Source of the DNA: Astropecten irregularis
Taxonomy: Eukaryota > Echinodermata > Asteroidea > Paxillosida > Astropectinidae
Direction: 5' to 3'
Assembly: GCA_963971285.1 (NCBI GenBank)
Contig: OZ020250.1
Coordinates: 14,058,499 to 14,122,498, forward strand
DNA length: 64,000 nt
Part shown: piece after piece, positions 59,215-64,000 of the stretch
Layout of the letters: each line of letters begins with the position of its first letter
Position numbering within the stretch: the first letter of the stretch is position 1
Made by a program: the position numbers and the translations under genes
Notes under the pieces: generated by a model
Databases searched by the model: none
What the model was told of the DNA's origin: nothing
Seen by the model: the letters and a program-made list of their open reading frames with translations, nothing else

Positions 59215-59728
59215 AGTACGCAATATAAATGCCTTTGTTATTATTATTATGATGGCTAAATGGAATGGTTTGCAAGATACAGGAATCCATACGTGAGGCA
59301 ATAATTCAAAATTAATGAGCTAGAACCCTCCTCTAAAAATATGACACTTGTGGCGATATTTAGGTGCTTTTTTTCCCGGGGTGTGAAACCCTGAGACACA
59401 ATTTGGCTGGATGAATGATGATATGCATTAATTTTAAAAAAATTCCTTTCACCTGTTAGAATCTACCCAAATCTATGTTGTCACCAGTACCATCAGTTTT
59501 TGAAAGGCACAGGCATGTACATGTACTAGACTACAGGTACATGTACAATTAGGGTCAGTGTCATTTCACTGCTCATTTGTATAAAGTAATATCTCTCCGC
59601 TTAATATAGCAGAACAAAACCTGCTTATGCTTTATAATGGTAAGCGTACATCACAAGTTGGCTGGCACGAGTGTGGCGATTTGTATTGCTATGTCATGGA
59701 TTTATAAAGGATCGGTGCTGGTGTGTTA

Positions 59729-60087
59729 AAGGTACAGTTAAGGATTGGTAACATACCCAAACAGAAAATGTTCACAGATTTACATATAACTTTCAGGATG
59801 TGAAGATGGTGCTGGTAGAAACATACTTTTAAAATATTTTCCCCTGAAATGCTGTATTTATTCAGAATTTAGTCAAACAAAGACCGAAAACAGTTTTGAT
59901 CTCAGGGTAAGATCAAAACCATTAGTTATATTTTAAAAATTGAGAAAAACTGAGTTTTTTGCTCTTTTTTCGTGACTCAGATGTCCGATTGAGTTTTTCA
60001 CAGGTTTATTTTTTCAAGCACATATTGGATCAGACAAAGTGTGAGTGCTGTTCTGTGACCTTTACCAATTATGTATTATACCTTTAA
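59729..60087. mobile_element. MITE family 1 variant copy with diverged right arm
   Basis: The left arm matches family 1 (gaagatggtgctggtagaaa). The right arm is different (acagg-ttatttt, gatcagacaaagtgtgagtg) and recurs at 17980-18158, which defines a subfamily. Confidence 0.7.
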
Positions 60088-60576
60088 GCATGTTTTATGA
60101 GTTTAACGTTAAACAACACTACAAATGGAAGATAAAGAGGTTTTTGAATGTGGCTCCAAGACTTCAAGTTTTCAAATGGTTCAGAAACTTTGGCAACAGC
60201 CATAACATAGGGAAACTGTATTTTTTGGCTTTGACCGATTCAGGAAGGCTCCAAGCCAAAAAACAGCAAACACATTTGAATGGACCCTTATTTTGGCTTG
60301 TCTATCAAACTGTGCGCATTTACCAATGGGAGGACGTGTCGTCCATTACCTTGGTCAAATCGGTCTCATGCTGTATGTAAAACATGTGGTGCTGCTAAGG
60401 TGGGCGGGGCTAGAGAGCAAAGCCGGAATGGTCCATTACTCTGTAATGGGTAACATCCATTAAGTAAGGCAATAAACACAAATAGTTAAGTAAAATTAAC
60501 GAAAAAATATTAAAAATAAAATGAATGAGCAAGCAGGGGCGTTCCGGCTGATAAAAATCACACCTTGGTGCACTCA

Positions 60577-63500
60577 TCAACCAGTCATGGAAACCCCTTT
60601 TGAAAACTCCCCCTCCTCGACCTCATCATCACTCTCCCCCATTTCCGGTGGTACTGTCAATATTTTCTCTGGCTGGTGGGATGTTCCATTTGGAGTCTCG
60701 GGGGCCACACTTCTCTGGCTTCTACTATTAGAGTTGGTGTAATATGAAAATGTTGCATAGCCTTTGCTCACCAGAGCACTTGCGATGTTGACATCCTTGG
60801 AGTGGGAAAGAGAAAGAGACAGGCTATTAGATGACCTGCAGGAAGTTTAAAGGTAGTATCATTCTTTGGTAAGAGACCAAAACAGAAATGTTCACAGATT
60901 TACGTATAACATACAGGGTATGAAGATGGCGGTGGTAGAAACATACTGTTAAAATGTTTCCGCATGAAATGGTGTATTTATCCAGAAATGAGTAAAACAA
61001 CGACCGAAAATCTTTTTGATCTTTTAAAAGATCAAAAATAAAAGAGAAAACACTTAAGAAATACTGTGGCCGTTTTTCGCTGTTTTCTCAAAAAGTGGGC
61101 AAGGCATGGGACTGAAATTTTCACAGATTACTTTTACTGTTCACCTAAAACTTACAGGGTATAAAGCTGATTCCTAAAGATCCCTCCAAAAACCCTGAGG
61201 GTTAAATTATGGAAGACTCAAAGAGAGAGGGTCATACGGTACTGACTGAAGACATTATACATACCTTTGTGCCATTTGTATCTACAAGTTCCACACATGG
61301 TAGTGTGCCCCCGTCTGTCTGCTGGTATGTCACTATCTTGGCCATCAGCGGTTTCCACTTGGCACAGTGCGTCAGATCCTCAAAGAGATCAATGGCTTCA
61401 TTGGACCATTCGGACTCTACAAACAGGAATGAGAGCAGGTGGGGCAATGGGACTGTGACTTCACTTAAAATAATAATAATATTAATTTGGGCATTTGTAT
61501 AGCGTTCTTTCACACAAGAAGGGTATCACAACGCTTTATACATTATTATTATTATCCCTGGTCATAGGGCCCATTTACATTCCTGAAACAATCTCAGCTC
61601 CCTGGGGAGTACACAGCCCGCAGCTGCCTGCAAAGCACGCAGGGCTAAGCAAACACACAAAGCCATCTCTACCCTCACAGGTACCCATTTACACCTGGGT
61701 GAAGAGGAGCAATATGTGATAAAGCATCTTGCCCAAGGACGCAAGCACCGTTAGCCCATGGCTGGACTCGAACCCACAATCTGTAGATTGACCACAAGAT
61801 CTTGAGTACAATACGCCAGACCACTCGGCCACAGTAAATAAAATACATTAACAGGACAACAACAGTATACAAAATGTGGACCAACTTCAAATGTACAAAA
61901 AATGTACTCCTAATAACACATAGCAGAAGCGAGTGTTAGAAGAATGGTCTAACCTCCTAAAAAATACTTTGGTCTTCTGGCCTCCACCCCCCCCCCCCCA
62001 CGAAAAAAAAAAAACCAAAAACATTTGCTCTAGAACATCCGGCTCTAGAACTGTGTCTGATCCTTGGGCAAGACACTTTGTCACATATTGCTTCTCTTCA
62101 CCCAGGATTGGTGGGGACCACAGACAAACAAATAACAATACTATGCTTACCAATTGGCTGAATGCCTGCTAAGCAACATTCGACCGCTTGATGTGGAAGA
62201 CTTAGGAAATCACTCCTAGGAGGAAAAACAAAGAAGGAAATCAATTACCACCGGCAATATAAAGACATATTAATTTTTGTCTGGTCAAAGGTGTGGGGTT
62301 TTCATTTTAAATTTTTACTTTGTAACCAAAGTCAATTTTTCATAGATGCCATCTCAGCATGCAGGAAATACAGTAAAAGTTTGTTAACTCGAAACTGCTT
62401 ACGTTGAAACTTCGCTTATCTCGAAGATAAAACTCATTCCCGCTGAAAGAAAAGGCTTTTATGTACAACAATATATCCGTAATTCGAAATACCCACGCAC
62501 CTACAGCCGCTTTATACCTCAAATTTTTATGGGACTCATCAAAACGTCTTTTTTTTCCCAATCATGGCATCTTGCCAATTTACCAGAGCTTGCTTTTCCT
62601 ATTCTTGGCATACTGCCAATAAAGCAGATATGGCAATTCTTTGCCTCCTACATACCCATATTGTCCGAGGTCTGAGCTACTCATTCTGAGGGCAAACTGC
62701 TGCTTACCTTAAACTGCATATACTGTCCCTCGGCATCTTGTCGCTGTCTCCAAAATCCACGTAGTAGAGGTCAACCTGTCCGTCTTCCAGGAAGCCCAAG
62801 ATGCGTGCCCGGTACCAGGACTGGTCCCCTTGGAATGGTGCTGCTATAATATCACCGGTACACAGGGTGTCTGGCTTAGACAGCTACGATGCAGAGGAGG
62901 ATAATTAAATTAAATTGGTAGGAGGTAGTGTCATAAGCCAAGAGGTCTGAGACCATGATTGAGACTGAGACCAGGAAGTCTAAAACCAGAAAACCAGAGA
63001 CGTAGGCCCTTTACAAAACCACGGCTTTGGCTTGGGCTCTGTCATCTAAAAGCTGAAAATACAAGTTGAGGTTTTTCGAAGCTCCATTTTCTTGTTTGAA
63101 ACAGACATCTAATTCGAAGCCGAACCCCAAAACCAGTATTTTGATATCTGTCACTATATAATGGATGTAAGAAATGGAGCTGGAGCCCAAGCCGAGGAAA
63201 CACCCAAAGACGCAACGGAAACACATGGCAAGCTTTCTCAGTAAAAACATACTGTATGTGAATCCAGGACCAGAAACCAGGGTGGATTGTGGTGTTCCCT
63301 GAAATGGCAACCAGTGGTAATGAGGGTTGGCACAGTGGTGTAAGAAGTGCAGTCACTTAGCCATCAAGTCTGCCCCTTACAATCAAACCAAGTCACTAAC
63401 CTGTAGATTGCTCTCCAATGAGTAGTACTCGGTCATCTTCTGTATCTCCAGGTCTAGGGCGCCCGTCTTGGGACCCACGACCTGCACCCAGAAATGGCCA

Positions 63501-63585
63501 ATGTGCTCTACGGCCGACATGTATACGGTGAAGTAATCTTCGTGGGTCGGCATCTGCACGGTGTTCTTGTCCTCACTTGTATCTT
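60577..63585 (-). CDS. TDRKH: TDRKH (Tudor and KH domain protein), last five exons; 5' part outside window
   Basis: TDRKH (fly Papi) is a mitochondrial-surface scaffold of piRNA maturation; its Tudor domain binds methylated arginines of PIWI proteins. I read five exons by GT-AG splicing: 63585-63401, 62883-62708, 62215-62151, 61416-61265 and 60795-60577. Phases join without a break (185, 176, 65, 152 and 219 nt) and end at TGA 60577-60579, giving about 265 aa. Exon 1 reads YMSAVEHIGHFWVQVVG, the conserved pre-Tudor stretch. Exon 2 carries the Tudor core with SWYRARI and YYVDFGD, the usual aromatic-cage strand. Exon 3 reads SDFLSLPHQAVEC, exon 4 LTHCAKWKPLMAKI, and exon 5 LVSKGYATFSY followed by an acidic tail (SDDEVEEGEF). 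Each segment matches the vertebrate protein in the same order. The N-terminal anchor and KH domains should lie above 64000. Introns hold a MITE and SINE copies. Only the exact first residues shown are uncertain, since exon 1 continues an upstream codon. Confidence 0.93.
60849..61158. mobile_element. MITE family 1 copy in the last TDRKH intron
   Basis: It begins aaaggtagtatcattctttg, keeps the inner palindrome, and loses the distal end. It starts 54 bp above the acceptor of the final TDRKH exon. Confidence 0.82.
61490..61845 (-). mobile_element. tRNA-Leu-like SINE in a TDRKH intron
   Basis: On the minus strand, gtggccgagtggtctggcg, tactcaagatcttgtgg and gtgggttcgagtccagcc resemble a tRNA-Leu(CAA) with a long variable arm, too diverged to be a functional tRNA. 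The body carries cttgcccaaggacgcaa / acccatttacacctgggtg and the tail tatagcgttctttcacac, both common in SINEs of fish and marine invertebrates. Confidence 0.8.
62050..62105 (+). repeat. Inverted partial copy of the tRNA-Leu-like SINE body
   Basis: ccttgggcaagacactttgt and attgcttctcttcacccagg are the reverse complement of part of the 61490-61845 body. Confidence 0.7.
62960..63215. repeat. Degenerate inverted-repeat sequence in a TDRKH intron
   Basis: ctttggcttgggctctgtca and tggagctggagcccaagccg form a loose inverted pair. A diverged relative is at 56040-56260 (gaggctccgtttctgtcatc, gagacggagcctgagcct). Confidence 0.5.
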
Positions 63586-64000
63586 CTGGTGAGATAAACA
63601 AAAAAAATGCAGAATGAGTTAATACTTTATGTGAAGTACAAATTGTCAGAGTTTTCACAAAGAGCCACTTTGCCGACCTGGGCGTTGACACATAGTTTCA
63701 AGAAAATCGGCTTTGAAGTTTGTTCCTTTTTAAATTGTATATTTCGCCCATTGTAAGAGGACATGTTGATTAATTTTGTTCATACCGGTTTCAAGCTGAA
63801 AAACTTTCACTTACACGACGTACTAATTAAGAGTTTATAGAGCTTTTTGATTGCGGAGTAATTCATGTTAAAAGAAATTTGTCCCTTCATAAAAACTTTT
63901 TTCTGGACAAATAGCACGCGGTTGAATTCGCCTCTTTGTGAGAATGTAAATTCGCGTACGCGGTGAAACATAGAACAACGTGCATTTTTTATAAATTCGC
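63586..64000. other. TDRKH intron at the right edge
   Basis: It begins at the acceptor tttatctcaccag on the minus strand. No further exon is visible before the window ends. Confidence 0.6.

Noticed and set aside
61738..61840. tRNA-Leu gene
   Set aside because: A and B boxes and the CAA region are recognisable but stems are mismatched and it is joined to a SINE body and tail.

Overview
This is a eukaryotic genomic window: AT-rich, intron-containing, dense in short inverted-repeat transposons, tRNA-derived SINEs and minisatellites, with no operons. The gene content fits a marine invertebrate deuterostome, and I favour an echinoderm. The pointers are a PAN plus fibrinogen-domain secreted protein, a TDRKH orthologue, an OTU-bearing Helentron, and the repeated palindrome TAGGCCTA. 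The species call is inference only.

Host genes, all on the minus strand, from high to low coordinates. (1) 63585-60577 holds the five 3' exons of the piRNA-pathway gene TDRKH, with consistent splice phases; its KH-domain exons lie beyond the right edge. (2) 52457-51486 is a single-exon secreted PAN/apple plus fibrinogen-related protein of 323 aa. (3) 46386-567 is a gene I could not name, assembled from splice sites. It has a signal-peptide exon at 46386-46311 and then a cysteine-rich module spread over four exons (A, B, C, D), which repeats (A', B') with the same cysteine spacing and the same phase pattern. The gene runs off the left edge.

Mobile DNA. The largest element is a Helentron (rolling-circle transposon) on the minus strand, about 19.9-30.05 kb, inside the proposed 32-kb first intron of gene 3. 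It encodes a PHD-finger ORF ending in a cysteine-protease-like start, then a 2320-aa protein with the rest of that protease-like domain, an OTU protease, a 19-aa repeat coiled coil, DUF6570-like, HUH/Y2 Rep and PIF1 helicase regions, then an endonuclease tail. One frameshift in a T run and one in-frame TGA break it, so it is a young but damaged copy. A LINE reverse-transcriptase remnant lies at 37.7 kb. About eighteen copies or fragments of one 350-bp inverted-repeat MITE are scattered through the window, with at least ten other inverted-repeat elements and at least four SINE types. Several insertions are nested and can be dated relative to each other, some with visible target duplications.

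Other structure: a 1.9-kb tandem duplication (40.59-44.9 kb) whose second copy received a 339-bp SINE with a 6-bp target duplication; a 75-bp minisatellite (18.2-19.27 kb); 220-bp x3 and 171-bp x2 tandem repeats; and a 16-bp palindromic minisatellite at the head of the Helentron. The rest is non-coding intergenic or intronic sequence. I found no rRNA, no intact tRNA gene and no CRISPR array.
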